Source: Lepidostoma basale (taxonomy: Eukaryota > Arthropoda > Insecta > Trichoptera > Lepidostomatidae). From it: a stretch of 64,000 nt of DNA. Position 1 is the stretch's first letter; each line of letters opens with the position of its first letter. Location: positions 434,001 to 498,000 of the forward strand of contig JAHDVF020000734.1 of the NCBI GenBank assembly GCA_022606425.2, given 5' to 3'. Positions 21,515 to 33,430 of this stretch are shown piece after piece. The translations under genes and the position numbers were made by a program. The notes under the pieces were generated by a model. That model was not told the DNA's origin, ran no database searches, and saw only the letters and a program-made list of their open reading frames with translations.

Positions 21515-21800
21515 TAAACTCCATGACATCAACGAGATGAAAGCAATACTATGTATAACCGACAAAAACCTTCGTAACCGAATACGAAATACAGAAATCC
21601 AAAGAATCTGCGAGGTTGAAGACATTGTCAGGTAGAGACGTCAAAGGAAAATATAATGGAACAAGCTTGTCACCCGTATGCATGAAAATATAATCCCAAA
21701 AATAGCTCACGACAGTCTACCGGAGAGTTACCGGCCACCGAAAAGATGGCGAGATAGTTGACGGTCCACTTCCCAGGACGAAAGAGATGCAACCAATAAC
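21515..21800 (+). mobile_element. LINE-E fragment, decayed
   Basis: NRIRNTEIQRICEVEDIVR, a stop, RRQRK and later YRPPKRWRDS match the LINE-E C-terminus (IREICEVEDxxRxxRQR, RPPKRW). The frame is interrupted. It is followed at once by LINE-B. Confidence 0.65.
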
Positions 21801-21817
21801 AGATCATCAGACCTATA

Positions 21818-22378
21818 TCTCTTTACCCAGATGTAGAGATAAAATGCAGAATTGAGGCAGCAAGAGCTACGTTTAATAAAATGAAATCACTCTTCTGCAA
21901 TGATAACGTAAACCTGAAACTCCGCCAGAGAATGATCAAATGCTATGTGTGGTCTGTTTTATTGTACGGGTGTGAAACTTGAACCCTGAAAGTCAACTCA
22001 ATGAACAGACTGGAAGCATTTGAAATGTGGCTCCATCGCCGAATGCTTAGAGTTCCCTGGACAGACATAGTTACCAATACCGAAGTCCTGAGGCGAGCTA
22101 GAGTTGACATGGAATTGTTATCAACTATCAAGGTTCGAAAGATCTCACATCTGGGTCATATACTGCGTGGGGAAAAGTACCACCTTCTCCAACTGATATT
22201 GGAGGGGAAAATTGAGAGATGCCGAGGGCCCGGAAGGAGACAAATGTCCTGGCTGCGAAACGTGAGGGAGTGGACCGGCATCCGAAGTGTGGAGGAGCTG
22301 TTCCGAGCGGCCAACGTTGGAGGGACCCGACAGGGCACTTGAAGAAGAAGAAGAAGACCTATGAGAAGAAGAAGAAGA
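21818..22378 (+). mobile_element. LINE-B C-terminal region
   Basis: PDVEIKCRIEAARATFNKMK, then LRQRMIKCYVWSVLLYGCET, a stop replacing the usual W, then the open frame 22001-22342 with LEAFEMWLHRRMLRVPWTD, IKVRKISHLGHILRGEKYH and RRQMSWLRNVREWTG. Near the end, FRAA joins directly to NVGGT: about a dozen residues (QDRE...VIA in the good copy) are deleted and the stop is read past. The tail GAAGAAGAAGAAGA is present. Confidence 0.8.
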
Positions 22379-22379
22379 T

Positions 22380-23400
22380 CTTTGTATACAATTTTTACAT
22401 ACATAACCATAAAATATTCTTAGGAGAGCAAAGACGTAAAAAATATATAGTTTATTATAACTTAACATCACCTTAATACATTGTATGAAAATATTTCGCA
22501 TTCAGTCACCACACAATAATCTATAGATCGGAATGGACCAAAATATACGTCATTTGGCCGATATATGGTGAAGCCACATTGTATACGTATCTAACATAAC
22601 ATCGGGCCGTGTCGTGTCTCTAGTCCGCTAATCTCCTCGACCAAGACCCACTTACCTGACTTATGACACTATTCTCCTTAGCTTTTAACCCCTGTGATCC
22701 GGTGGGTAAACTAAAAAGACGAGCCTTTGTTAATTTTATACGTTAAGACCAATAATTATAAATTTTACAACAGTAATGCATATAAAATATAAGCAGCATT
22801 TTGAAATAAACAATATGTATTCTTGGGGTGTTTTTGATTTTAGCAGTAAACACTGTGTTGTACAATATTTATATTTTTAAAATCAGGTTTTTTGTTTACA
22901 TGCCAATTACTGTTATTGTGGCCAATTTTAATTTATAATATCCTTTATTTTAATCTTATTACACTCACCGTAATGACGAACTTTCTATGAATTAAACACT
23001 GTTTTTACCACTATTAATTTCCAGGAGAATGATACAAAATTATCATTCTCCTGATAATGAAAGTATAAAACCTTCGAAACATACCGAGAAAAATAAATTC
23101 AATAGCGGAAAAACAGTATTTGTATTTTCATAAATCATATCAAAGAGCAAAAACTAAAAAAATAATTATAATTATATATATTTCTTTAAATGTCCGTACA
23201 TTTAGTTTACAACGATTATGATTTTTATAACGATATCCTTACTAGTTAAAGTTGTCAAAATACAAGAAAAATAATGAAGGATATTTTTATATAGAACTTA
23301 AATTATTTATATTTGTCGATAAATAAGCTCGCTACAAAAGCGCTCTGAAAGTTATTTATTCGTTTCATTTATTAAAATAACATTATATTAATTAAAACTA
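22380..23400. other. AT-rich, nothing recognised
   Basis: There is an inverted repeat ATTAATTTCCAGGAGAATGA / TATCATTCTCCTGATAATGA with core GAGAATGATA-CAAAAT-TATCATTCTC near 23024-23052. No coding frame or window-wide repeat. Confidence 0.35.
23024..23052. repeat. Short perfect inverted repeat
   Basis: AGGAGAATGATA and TATCATTCTCCT flank a spacer of about 6 bases (CAAAAT). It then runs into AATGAAAGTATAAAACCTTC GAAAC. It might be another degenerate stem plus GAAAC unit, but no second copy supports that. Confidence 0.4.
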
Positions 23401-23404
23401 ACTA

Positions 23405-23612
23405 CCAGATTAAAGGTCATACCGTCCCTCCGAAGGGGTAGGCAGAAAGAATAGACAGCCACATTGTTCTGTTCTGACATACTTCTCTCGCTTCATATAC
23501 ATTAATATCATCAAACTCGTCGATTTCTCCGACTCCTCACGTGGGCGACATTCAATATGTCATTGATTTGACCTTGCCACGTTTTCCTGGCCTCCTCTTT
23601 TTATTAGATAAA
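23405..23612 (-). mobile_element. LINE-A 3' end, minus copy
   Basis: The reversed terminus GTCCCTCCGAAGGGGTAGGC is followed by the CAATATGTCATTGATTTGAC block. It faces a plus-strand LINE-A end at 23698-23862, so the two 3' ends point outward from about 85 bp of unrelated sequence. Confidence 0.7.
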
Positions 23613-23697
23613 AACATTTTTCAAATTATATCATTAATATTAATCCAACAGAATACGCAGATTGAAAAAATATATTTTGAATACGAACGAAACAATA

Positions 23698-23862
23698 GGT
23701 TTCAATGGTCGGTCACGTGAAGAGCCGGAGAAATCGACGTGCGTGCATGACAAGATGTATGAATGTAGAGGAACGAGAAAAGTGTGTCAGGACAGAACAG
23801 TGTGGCGTTTCATTATTTCTGCCTACCCCTCCGGGGAGACGGCGTGATGGTTAGTTAATTAG
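23698..23862 (+). mobile_element. LINE-A 3' end, plus copy
   Basis: RSREEPEKSTCVHDKMYECR in one frame and NRRACMTRCMNVE-type in another are both readable. It ends PSGETA-stop, then GATGGTTAGTTAATTAGT. There is no core RT sequence. Confidence 0.75.
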
Positions 23863-24424
23863 TTTTTATATACATATATGAATATGATTAATTGTTTAAA
23901 TTAAGACTCAGATGTCATTTGAAAGGGTTAAATGATAATCTAAAAAGTATGTTAACAAGTGTTGTATGTTAGCAAATTATTCATTCGTTTCCAAACACAA
24001 ACATTGTTATTCAATGCCATTAATCTTCAGGTAGAATTAACATCAATATATCTTCTAGAATTGTTATAAGTCTCAATACAATGGTCGTTAAATCATTGGC
24101 TATTATTATGAATCGATATTGTTTGGAATACTCTGTAAACACAATGTGAGTTTCTTAATAAACGTAAATTATACGTGCTTCTATGAGCAGAACTATATAT
24201 TTAAACTTGACTTATAATCCCTCATCATAAAAGGATAATACTTTTTTATAACTAAACAGCTAAGAAAACAGAAAGTAACATGTTTATACCCAAAGATATG
24301 TTTCTTTAACCTAACCACTTCCGTACTTATAAAACATGTTTTAGATGCTTTGTGATGGCTGACTTTAAAAAAATATAATATATTAGATTTGGTGACGCCA
24401 TGTTTCTGCACTCTGTCACATATT

Positions 24425-24696
24425 TTTTCTTCTTCTTTGTTTAGGTCGTATGACCTGTTTATGGCGGTGAGCCGTCCTGGAATGATGATGTCCAGCCATC
24501 TCTCCATCTTTTTGGGGGCCCTCCTAGTAATGGCCCCCTGCCTGGGTTTTCATCTTTGACAATTTTTGCGATTCTTGTATTCTCCGTGCGATCCACGTGG
24601 TCTCTCCAAAAGCGCCTTCTGCTTCTTTTCCATCTTACTATGTCCTCATGTTCTGTCAGATCGTTCTCTGTCGTCCTCTGTCCCATAATTCCCATA
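24425..24696 (-). mobile_element. LINE-E C-terminal fragment
   Basis: The minus frame 24459-24695 (78 codons) reads TEHEDIVRWKRSRRRFWRDH, RIAKIVKDENPGRG, GGPPKRWRDGWTS. The tail on the plus strand is TTTTTCTTCTTCTTTG. Relative to 51890 it has GGPPKRW for GRPPKRW. Confidence 0.75.
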
Positions 24697-24752
24697 AAAT
24701 ATAATAAAGCTTCTAGAAAACAGGCGTTTTTATTCCTATTAATTTATACGTA
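24697..24752 (+). repeat. HHg tail fragment
   Basis: CATAAAATATAATAAAGCTT, CTAGAAAACAGGCGTTTTTA, TTCCTATTAAT. It lies flush against LINE-E, whose insertion may have split an HHg copy. Confidence 0.55.
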
Positions 24753-25009
24753 TATTGTTAATTCTCATTGTTATTGTTTCGACTTCATTCTGCAGCTCAC
24801 TGAAATATTCTGGGTATGAAATTACTGATTAGTATACTAAGGAACCACGAAATATAATCAGTGAACATACTTACTGTCTCATGTTGAAGTACCGTTTCAC
24901 GGACAAAAGTCATGGTAGATATGCAATGTATAAAAAGATATTTAAAAATATTAATTAAAATTCTTTATTCACTTTTAAAATAGAAAACACTGTTTTCTAT
25001 CATAAATTG

Positions 25010-25262
25010 AGTTTTTTTTTATAAAATCGTCGCGACAGCTGTTTTGGTAACCGATGTTACCATATTCAGGTGTTACAATAAAATAAAAAGCTTTTTTTTA
25101 GTTTATTATAACACCTGACGATGGTAACATCGGTTACCGAAACAGCTGTTGCGACGATTTTATAAGGAATAAACTCAATGTTTTATATTAAAACGGTGTG
25201 TTTGATTGAACAGTGATTAATGTTAAAATATCAAAGTGTTTCCGCCAAAACAATGGATTACC
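25010..25262. repeat. HHb fold-back with two opposed cores
   Basis: Left arm 25023-25083 and right arm 25102-25162 are near-perfect reverse complements over about 60 bp. The right (plus) core is intact: CTGACGA 25115-25121, extra T, GGTAAC-ATCG-GTTACC, GAAAC 25139-25143. The left (minus) core has lost it: CTGAATA (25063-25069) and AAAAC (25041-25045), although stem II is unchanged. The plus copy continues to the HHb end CAAAGTGTTTCCGCCAAAAC. Confidence 0.75.
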
Positions 25263-25557
25263 TAAAAATTATTTAATACTATTTATTTAGTTTTATTCCT
25301 CTTCATTAGCTCGCTGCTGAAAGAGGCCGAAAATAAATTAAACTAAATATAGTACATATTATAAAAGAATTTTTATTAATATTTACTATCACTATCCATA
25401 TCAAGAATCAAAAATCGTTTTTAAACCTGTTTTCTAGAAGCTTTGACCTAGAATCTAATGACCTAGAAAGGGTTATCTATGTATGATTTAACATTTGTTA
25501 ATGTCCTTGCAAGGTGATAAATTATCAGGGAACCTGATGTAAAATAGAGTTTAACAT

Positions 25558-25860
25558 TAATTAATTAATACGAATGAAAACGTTGGTTTTATAGAAGTTT
25601 TATTAACAGTTATAGAATATCACAATTGATTTTATTTGTTTTGAAATTGTAGCAACAACTGTTTTGTTAACCAATGTTAGCATCATCAGGTATTTCAATC
25701 AACTGATTTCCCTCTCTAGTTTTGTTATAATTAATGTGAATGACATATTTTGACTGTCGAAGGCATTATCAAATGCCCCATCAGTTGTATAAAACATGTC
25801 ATTCATATAAAATATAATAAAACTTGTAGAAAATAGACGTTTACATTCGTATTAGTTATT
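25558..25860. repeat. HHg fold-back enclosing an HHb piece
   Basis: Reversed HHg tail (AATTAATACGAATGAAAACG...) at 25562-25607 and forward tail (ATAAAATATAATAAAACTTG...CGTATTAGTTA) at 25808-25858 form the arms. Between them is a minus-strand HHb core (TCATCAG 25683-25689, stem II GCTAAC/GTTAAC with one mismatch, GTTTT 25661-25665) and GAAGGCATTATCAAATGCCC, an HHg stem relic. A short reversed HHg tail (CCTGTTTTCTAGAAGCTTTG) also lies at 25427-25446. Confidence 0.6.
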
Positions 25861-26534
25861 TAATAATGAGTTTTACATTATTGTTCAAGAAACAATAAAT
25901 ATTTCACATTAATAATTCATTAGTATTTTTTTGTAACAAAATATATTTTACTTTAAATATGAACTACATAATGTGTTTTTAAACAGCATATTTAATCACA
26001 TGATCTTTTAGTACTTATTAATGTATGCAATATTTTCTATGTTACACTGATACTATAAATTCTCTTAAGTTACCACGAAGGCCGGGATACTATTGACATC
26101 CCTCTCTTGCAAGCACTCAACTTAATAGCTCTTTCTCGCGATGATGAGCTGCATCGGAAGGTCACGACCCTTCCATGAGTGTAGGATCATCAAACGTTAA
26201 AAAAACAAACGAAAGGTTAAAATAATCAGCAAGAATAATTTATTACTGAAACTATTGGGTTATATCACATGAACAGTAATAAAGTCGTCGCGAGTGTGAC
26301 TTCCGATCGTATATTCAATGGTTCGATCATGACCTTAGATAATTTATTCTACATAGCTCTCGAAATGCTAAACTGAAAAAAATATCTATGTAATCGATAG
26401 GCAATTTCACTTGAGGTTGTGGCTAGTGAAAATCAATATTTTTACACTTCTTACATACTCGTCGATTTACTAACAACTGATTTGTATGACTTTAAATGTA
26501 AGTTGAAATTAATTAGGTTAAATTCCATTATTAT

Positions 26535-26652
26535 ACATGTGGACCGGCATCCGAAGTGTGGAGGAGCTGTTCCGAGCGGCGCAGGGACAGGTTCGCCGAG
26601 GTGATCCCCAACGTTGGGGGGACCCAACAGGGCACTTCAAGAAGAAGATGTT
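26535..26652 (+). mobile_element. LINE-B 3' terminal scrap
   Basis: WTGIRSVEELFRAA in one frame, then shifted DRFAEVIPNVGGT-stop and GGCACTTCAAGAAGAAG. It is only 118 bp long, 5'-truncated. Confidence 0.7.
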
Positions 26653-27480
26653 TTTAAAGAAGAGAATAATAACATTTTTGTTGTTATTAATAATAAATCT
26701 CTATACCCTCTTTTAAAAGTCGTTTTATTGTATATTTTTCCTAAATTTTATTAGTTTACGACAATGGAAAGAATAGCAAAAAATGAGGGTACCGCCTTAT
26801 TTATAATAACAACATAAATTTTATTATTCTCTTCTTTAACCTCCCTACCTAGGTTATTTTCCGAGAAACGTGCAAAAAATCTTTTTTTTTTATTAATGAA
26901 ATTTAACTATTTTTATTTAATTATTTTTATTTTTATTAAAAAAATAAATCACGACGTGTAAATGTTGAGGATGAGAGATAAGTATGTCATGAAAAACACT
27001 GTGGAGATCCATCCTTTCTACACTTTTATATACATTTGCATGTTATTTGTGGTAAAACATTTTCACATACTTAAAAAGCTGATTTTACCTCACATTATTT
27101 CAAGATAAAACTAACAAGCGTATTTGTTCCCATCAAAGCTATGTCAGAGTGACGTCACAACATTAATTGTTTCTTGAACGAGTATTTAAATCTCCGTATT
27201 AATTATTAAATATTCACAAAAACATCCCTTTTATAGATGTTTTTCTATAGATTGTGACATGTTTTACCTTTCTTCTAGGTTACTCTTGATATTTGATAAA
27301 ACCTTAGCAAAGCGAAATGTTTCATACAATTAATCCAAAAAATATAATTAAACTGATATAAATATAAATTAAATGTTTTGTTCCCATAAGAAAGAATCGT
27401 TAAAAACGGAACTATTTGGTTATGGTGGTTACTAAGTTAAATAAATTTATTAGTTTTTTTATTTATATTTTTAATTAATT
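26652..27480. other. AT-rich with a repeat M piece
   Basis: Segment 26838-26920 shares GGTTATTTTCCGAGAAAC and TGCAAAAAA with 56615-56650 (repeat M, nature unknown). The rest shows nothing. Confidence 0.35.
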
Positions 27481-27483
27481 AAC

Positions 27484-27592
27484 CATCACGCCGTCTCCCC
27501 GAAAGGGTAGGTAGAAAGAATGGACTGTCACACTTTTACTGATGCGGCACTCCATCCTTCTCTTTTCGCCACGCGGGAGACGCGGTGTGATG
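27484..27592. mobile_element. 109-bp LINE-A-derived element with terminal inverted repeats, copy 1
   Basis: It begins CATCACGCCGTCTCCCCG and ends CGCGGGAGACGCGGTGTGATG, imperfect reverse complements of about 18-20 bp. The first 50 bp equal the reversed LINE-A 3' end (AAGGGTAGGTAGAAAGAATG); the second half (ACTGATGCGGCACTCCATCC, TTCTCTTTTCGCC) is not LINE-A. Copies 2 and 3 are at 50474 and 60553. Confidence 0.65.
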
Positions 27593-27720
27593 TTTTTTAT
27601 TTATTTTAATCATTATTTGTTTTCGAGAATAGTTACTTATTAATTTAAGTAGAAAATATTACCTATCATCTTATTGAACGCTAAGACATAAACACTGGAA
27701 TTCCATAGTAATATACTTAG

Positions 27721-27869
27721 GAAATTGAATAACTTTGTTTAGTCCACTATTTAATTAAAAACGTGCATGTATATTTTTACACCTGAAGATGGAGGTATCC
27801 TCGGAAACATGTCGTGTTTTTTAAATATTTTTTTATTAAATAGTGGATTAAACAAAGTTTTTCAATTTC
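27721..27869. repeat. HHz fold-back with hammerhead-like core in the loop
   Basis: Arms 27721-27755 and 27835-27869 are reverse complements at 33 of 35 positions. The loop holds CTGAAGA (27783-27789), a stem GAGG-TAT-CCTC (27792-27802) and GAAAC (27804-27808). CAUGU (27766-27770) can pair with ACAUG (27807-27811) as stem III, leaving the triplet GUA before the stem I position. The space for stem I (27772-27782) offers only weak pairing. Confidence 0.6.
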
Positions 27870-27954
27870 TTACGAATAATATTACCTATAATTAAACTGA
27901 CAGTGATTTTTTTTATTATAATTCCATATATTATTATGTATAATCTATAATGGA

Positions 27955-28046
27955 TGCAGTCTACACAAGACAGAGTGGCGTGGAAGCAAATGAAGGAGGC
28001 CCTTGTCCAGGAGTGTACGAGAATATGCTGAAGAAGAAAAAGAAGA
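27955..28046 (+). mobile_element. Unassigned LINE terminal scrap
   Basis: TQDRVAWKQMKEALVQECT is followed by a stop and GAAGAAGAAAAAGAAGAG. The DRxxWKxMxEAxVQ pattern is a common LINE ORF2 terminus. Too short to assign. Confidence 0.5.
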
Positions 28047-28664
28047 GTTAATAAAATATGTATTTAATTAAATGAAGAATAAAAAAAGCATATTTTCTAT
28101 ATTTATTTATTGTTTATATATTTATTTATTGTTTATAACATGCAAGTTAAATTTGTGGAATAATCAAAACACAACAATTATGCAGTCATTATTAGTACGT
28201 ACAAAGACTAACCTTTCTGAGTCAACCGGAAGCGCGACCTTCAACTAATATTTAAGAAAAAAATTGCAAAGTGCAGAATTTAGTCATGATCAAATAGTTA
28301 GTACCATCATGCAATGGTCGTGTTTCCTCACTGGAGTCACGAACACCAATTTAACACGAGATTAATACCAAATTAAAACGGTTGTTTGGGCCTTTATATT
28401 ATTATAATCATTTAATTTATTTAGTAGGTAAATCCTGAACAATTTCTAGCCTATTAATTATGGTATTAAAATAGTTCAACAATCGTTTTCTACTCGGAGC
28501 TGCTTAAGTAGTACGCAAGCCATCAACTTAAAAATCGATATATTAAAAACCATATTTACAATATTTAACTAAAATGCAGAATATTCACAGGTAAACCTAT
28601 GAAAATCACAGTTTTATGAATTGCAACACTGTTTTTACATTTTTTAATTTTAATTTTCCTAGAT

Positions 28665-28890
28665 AGGTTTCTAAGTTGCCAGAGATATGAGTGGCACACC
28701 AAAGGTTCCGGATTCGATTCTCGGCGATGACATGTGTGATTGTCATACTGTCTTTGATGTGTTATAGAATTCACGTAAAAATAAAATGTCGACAGATTAG
28801 CTACGTGTCATGAGACTCAATATAAAAACTAAAAAAAAACTAAGTGCGTACACTAATAGGTTTCAAACGACTCGTTGTATAAAAAAAGGA
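28665..28890 (+). mobile_element. SINE-1
   Basis: B box GGATTCGATTC (28710-28720), body GTGTGATTGTCATACTGTCT, and the tail variant AATAGGTTTCAAACGACTCG TTGTAT. The A-box region (AGTTGCCAGAGATATGAGTGG) is altered. Confidence 0.65.
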
Positions 28891-28994
28891 AAAAAATGTA
28901 AGGAATATAATGAAATATGCATTGAAAATTTATACATGGGCCCTCTATTTTACGTTCCATTACTGATTAAAAAGGTGACACATTTTGTCACACC

Positions 28995-29240
28995 ATCATC
29001 ATCGTCAGCCTTTGGTTATCCAGTGTTGGACATAAGCCTCCCTTTCCGACTTCCACAACTCTCTATCGCTTGCCAATCTGTGCCATTGACCCCCTGCCAC
29101 TCGTTTTATGTCATCAGACCATCTTGTTTGTGGTCCGCCAGATTTCTGTGGCCGTTTCTCGGTCGCCACTCCAGGGTGCGTCTGATCCACCGATCATCCG
29201 TTATCCTTGCTATATGGTGGCCCAAATGTACTTCAACGAA
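28995..29240 (-). mobile_element. LINE-C C-terminal fragment
   Basis: The minus frame 29005-29190 reads MDQTHPGVATEKRPQKSGGP, QTRWSDDIKRVAG, WHRLASDRELWKSEREAYVQ HWITKG-stop, then (GAT)n reversed (CACCATCATCATCG). It is the LINE-C pattern RWTDDLKRIAG...EAYIQQWMTDG. Confidence 0.75.
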
Positions 29241-29700
29241 ATAGTGAATGCTATATTAAACCACGAGCGAAGGCACATACTTTCATGATGAAAACAGGAA
29301 TTTCTTTATTTAGAAAAATAACAAGAACGCAAGACAACAAAGGTCACTATGCTATGAGAAGAATAAAATTGTTTTATATTGTCGATCTTGAAAAGAAAAA
29401 CATTAAGCTCCAATGCAGTTTATTCTTTATATGGCACCGATTGAATAATAAAAGCTAGCCATACATAATACCTTATCTGGATGATGCAGAAATCGTGATT
29501 GACTCAATTAGGAATGAGAAATATGTTTTAATTTAGAACCTTGGTCTAAAGAGATATAATATATCTCTCGTAATAAGGACATGCCCGTGGGAAGAGCTAA
29601 AGGAAAACTAAATCAAAATGCGTTAAATATTGATATTTTTACCGCAGTAGCCACGTTTACTGGTTCGTTGGTATAATATCCTGCCTAGCTAATAACTACT
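29240..29700. other. Nothing recognised
   Basis: AT-rich with an 83-codon chance-level frame at 29207-29458. No repeat or RNA gene. Confidence 0.3.
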
Positions 29701-29995
29701 CTATTTCTCCTCTCTCCGATGGCGCTACATCCCAAATCGAGTATTGGCCTCCCATAGCATCTGCCTCCCATAGCATCTGCCTCCAACTTCTCCGGTCCTT
29801 AGACGTGGTCTTCCAATTCACCACCTAGAGGAACTGCACCGCATCCTTTTCGACCTTATCCTCCTATATCAGCCTTGATCTTTCCACTCGTCTCCTTCCA
29901 CCGGGGTGTCCATTCATATTTCTATTAGGGTGAGTGAGGCATTATCTTTACATGCCTAGCCCATATTAATCTGACTAGTCTCATAACTAACTAGA
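29700..29995 (-). mobile_element. LINE-H C-terminal fragment
   Basis: On the minus strand, HPGGRRRVERSRL, EDKVEKDAVQFLG, and a WKTTSKDRRSWR-like piece can be read across frame changes. This resembles the LINE terminus GRRxxGRPKxRWxDxVExDL...NWxxxAxDRxxWR. TCCCATAGCATCTGCC is repeated in tandem at about 29750-29787. Confidence 0.5.
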
Positions 29996-31295
29996 GTAGC
30001 TTATAACTACTAGATTTTTAATATTGATAGAAACATGTGTTCTTTTAATTTTGTGAGAGTGACATATGTCGCTTTGCTAAGGCTTAGCAAACTAAGGTAA
30101 GCAAAATATATCACTCCAATAATAAAACTTCCGATAAGAATCCCAAAGAAAATACTATTCTCTCAGCTGACCCAAGGAAAACATTCACACGGAGATCTAA
30201 AAAAGCAACACCCTAAAAGCGAAATTGAATAAACTAAAGTGGAAAAATGTTGTGCTTTAATTCCAATTAACTACAAAATGGTTTGAATTATTTTGTATAC
30301 TGGAAATTTTTTAGGTACTATTTGAAATATTGGGGTATTGAAAATAATGTATTAAATATGTGTTAAAAACTTGAGTGTCTGCTTATAATAAGTAAACTAT
30401 CATTCATCAACATATATAATATTATATATAATCGTCGTATACACAAATTTATTTTAATTAATACTTTTCTGTAAAAGTTAATATTTTAACCATATCTCTC
30501 TTCACCTTGCTTAGATATGGCAATCATTTATAGGTAGTTTACATAAAATTGCTCGTGATTCTCCTAAGCAACATTGTATCAAGACATGAATTTTGTATCG
30601 ACATCATTACTCACATAATTACGATCGTATAAGGAAATCGGCATATATGTATATAGCAGAATGTATGAATTAAGAGTACGTAGAGTGATGTATTTGTTTT
30701 TATTTTATTTACTAACCCTTTTCATAAAAGTCACAATCATACAATTAATCACTACCTAATTATTCTATAATATTAACATAATTTAACGTTAATGGAAAAG
30801 ATTTTGAACAATAAAACCGAGGTAGATTATATTTTAAAACATACATGACAAATAAAACTAAACTTTATATAAAAAATATGTCTGTACGTATTTGTACCTA
30901 TTTGACAAAAAGTGTCACTAATCCGTCTATAAAAATAGAACATTGTTATATTTATTTAATAAAAAATCTTTAAATTTTAACACACATTTATTAAAAATGA
31001 TATTTAAAAAATTAAGTAATTGAGCTTTAAATGGCAAATGGGGTTTTAGCAGATTTTTGATACATTTTTGTACATGTACAAGTACATGGCAGACATTTAA
31101 CATATCATTCACGTTTAACCATGTTTGAGTTCGATATTTTATGAAATATATTATTTTTTCAATTGGTTAAGTTGTAAAATCTGTATTAAGAATTTTCCAT
31201 TAAACCTAGTTGACATTAAAATCTCTAAATCGATATCTCGCTGCAATGCGTGCTTTTACCAAATAGGTACGGATATGCAATTGACGACCTGTGTA
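29995..31295. other. AT-rich, nothing recognised
   Basis: No coding frame, no window-wide repeat. Several small dyads near 30410-30430 (ATATATAATATTATATATAA) are simple AT palindromes. Confidence 0.35.
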
Positions 31296-31330
<35 letters not shown>

Positions 31331-31331
31331 T
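31289..31331. repeat. (GT)n microsatellite
   Basis: TGTGTATGTGTGTATATGTG runs into about 13 uninterrupted GT units ending at 31330. Confidence 0.9.
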
Positions 31332-31427
31332 ATATTAAAATACTGCGTATGAGTTATATTAAATACCTACTTATATTAAACTACTGATTATGAGTTAATT
31401 TATGATTTAAGTAATGTTTAGGAACAC

Positions 31428-31545
31428 TGGAGTAGTTTAGGGATAGAACATCTGACTGCTGATCCAAGAGACTAGGGTTGAAGCCTCAATACAGCCCGAT
31501 TCCTTATTCAAAGTAAAGAGCTTTTTTCTACTTATATTTGAGATG
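31428..31545 (+). mobile_element. SINE-2, decayed
   Basis: TAGTTTAGGGATAGAACATC (A-box region), TGATCCAAGAGACTAGGGTT GAAGCC (B box) and GATTCCTTATTCAAAGTAAA align in order with 7375-7460. Confidence 0.6.
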
Positions 31546-31844
31546 TGTAATAAAACTAATAAAACTGATTTAAAATATTTTTTGAATTAAAAAAAAAGAT
31601 AAATAGTTAATATCGATGAGAACGTTGAATATTTAATATTGAATATGGTTTCAACGTTTCAGAAACAATGAAAATTGATAGAGAAACTTAAGATTTTCAG
31701 TTCGCAACGATGCAGAGTTTCTTAAAGAGTGGTGTTTTCAGCTTTACCGAGCGTTTAAATACTTCGTTTAGCAGCGTCTGGTGCTTCGGTTTCAAAATTA
31801 TTTATTCAATTTGAATTCAGTACGAATATTTTTCATTCAAATGA

Positions 31845-32290
31845 AAATGTCTGTTTTCAAATGTTAATTTTGATAATGCCGTAGACAAGCGAAACATGTC
31901 ATTTACATAAAATATAATAAAATGTATAGAAAACAGGAAACTTTTTCATTCGTATTAATTATTAAATATGGAGTTTAACATAATTTCTTCTATATTCGCA
32001 ATATTTTATGTTGTAGATGTTTAATGTCTCTTTTTTATATATAATATTATACTATTATAATTTTTGTTCACAAATGTGGTCATTTTTGACAGATATTTAA
32101 AATAAAATAATAATAATATCTGTCAATACTGACCACATTTGTGAAAATATAAGTATAATGTTTTTAATATTTATATTTATATAATATCATTGATGAAGGG
32201 CTTTAGCCCGAAACATGTTTGGTATATAATTTTTATTTTAAAAAAAGTCAGTGATGTATTCAAAGTATATGAAAAAAGAAACATTCAACT
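31845..32290. repeat. HHg followed by HHa, composite
   Basis: HHg (31845-31980): TTGATAATGCC-GTAGACA-AGCGAAACATG, then the tail to ATATGGAGTTTAACAT. A reversed HHa tail (TTTCTTCTATATTCGC) follows without a gap, then an inverted repeat (TTCACAAATGTGGTCA at 32069 and TGACCACATTTGTGAA near 32131), then a plus HHa core TTGATGA (32190-32196), GGGC-TTTA-GCCC, GAAAC (32210-32214) and its tail. Stem II is perfect, but the first core base is T instead of C. Confidence 0.65.
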
Positions 32291-33430
32291 TAATTTTTCG
32301 AATTACAATCAATAATTTTTATCTGAGTATAAATTCTTTAAATTTTAATAAATTTGCTTTGCTTCCATATTTAAAGTGAGCTAATCAAAAATAAAATTAC
32401 CACAATCATTCATTATCTCACGTTCGTGTGTCCTCCATGTGAATTAATTACACATGTATTTGAACTGATGAACTTAATGCTATAATTGAAAAATATCCAT
32501 TTCCTAATTAAAGATATTTGATCAATATATTAAGGAAACGGGTGAATAGAGCTTGGAGGTTAGTGGATATCTTCGGTGAATTAATGATATCTTCCGAAGT
32601 ACCTGTGTACACTACCAATAAATAGTTTTAATTGCTGTTTTACTCACGTTTAACACCCATTAACGTGTATTGTGAAATTATTTCATTTGTTGATTGCGTG
32701 AGGATGAAAAGAGACAACTAAAATCATACGAATGAAACATAGATATAACTGAATAAGTACAAATGTTTATTTTTATTTATTATTATATTCCACAACTCAA
32801 GGCTACGACAAGCTTTAATTAAGCTACGTTTAAAAGTCTAGTGTATATCGGAAATTTAATAGCTCAATAAATACTTAAAATTTATGTTATTCTATTTAAT
32901 ATATTTATTTACGATTGTTTAATCGATGATTTAAAACATCATATTTTATCGGTTTTACGAGAATTACTAAGATTTTGTACGAGTTTTATCAGATGTATAA
33001 TTCATACAAGGTTATTACTCACACCTAACATAGCCTTTGCTTTAACGCAACATGTCACACACAAGATAGAAAAAAGCTATGTTTAATAATTTTAAGGTTA
33101 TTAAAAGAGCATATAAAAATAATCAAACTTTGCGCTTATTGTTGAAAAAACCCGGATAAACACATTGAGTACTAGGCAGAAAATAGTATTGTATAAAAAA
33201 AATATTCAAAGGATTACAAATATTATGTGCATGAGGTGTAAATGGGAGTCTACGAGATGGTTCAATTAAATGTTGAAATTTTGACGAGCTGAATATTGAA
33301 ATTTTGATATCATAGCATCAGGCCCATCCCTCCTATTAGAATATTAATTTGTTTGTGTTTTTATTTTAAGTAAAAATGTTGGATTGGCTTTTTGTTTCGT
33401 TTTAATTAAAACGAGTAATTATGTGTCTAA
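32290..33430. other. AT-rich, nothing recognised
   Basis: No coding frame above chance and no recurring repeat found. Confidence 0.35.

Noticed and set aside
27721..27869. Fold-backs interpreted as CRISPR repeats or bacterial terminators
   Set aside because: The window is eukaryotic, copies are dispersed in both orientations with no spacer periodicity, and there are no cas genes.
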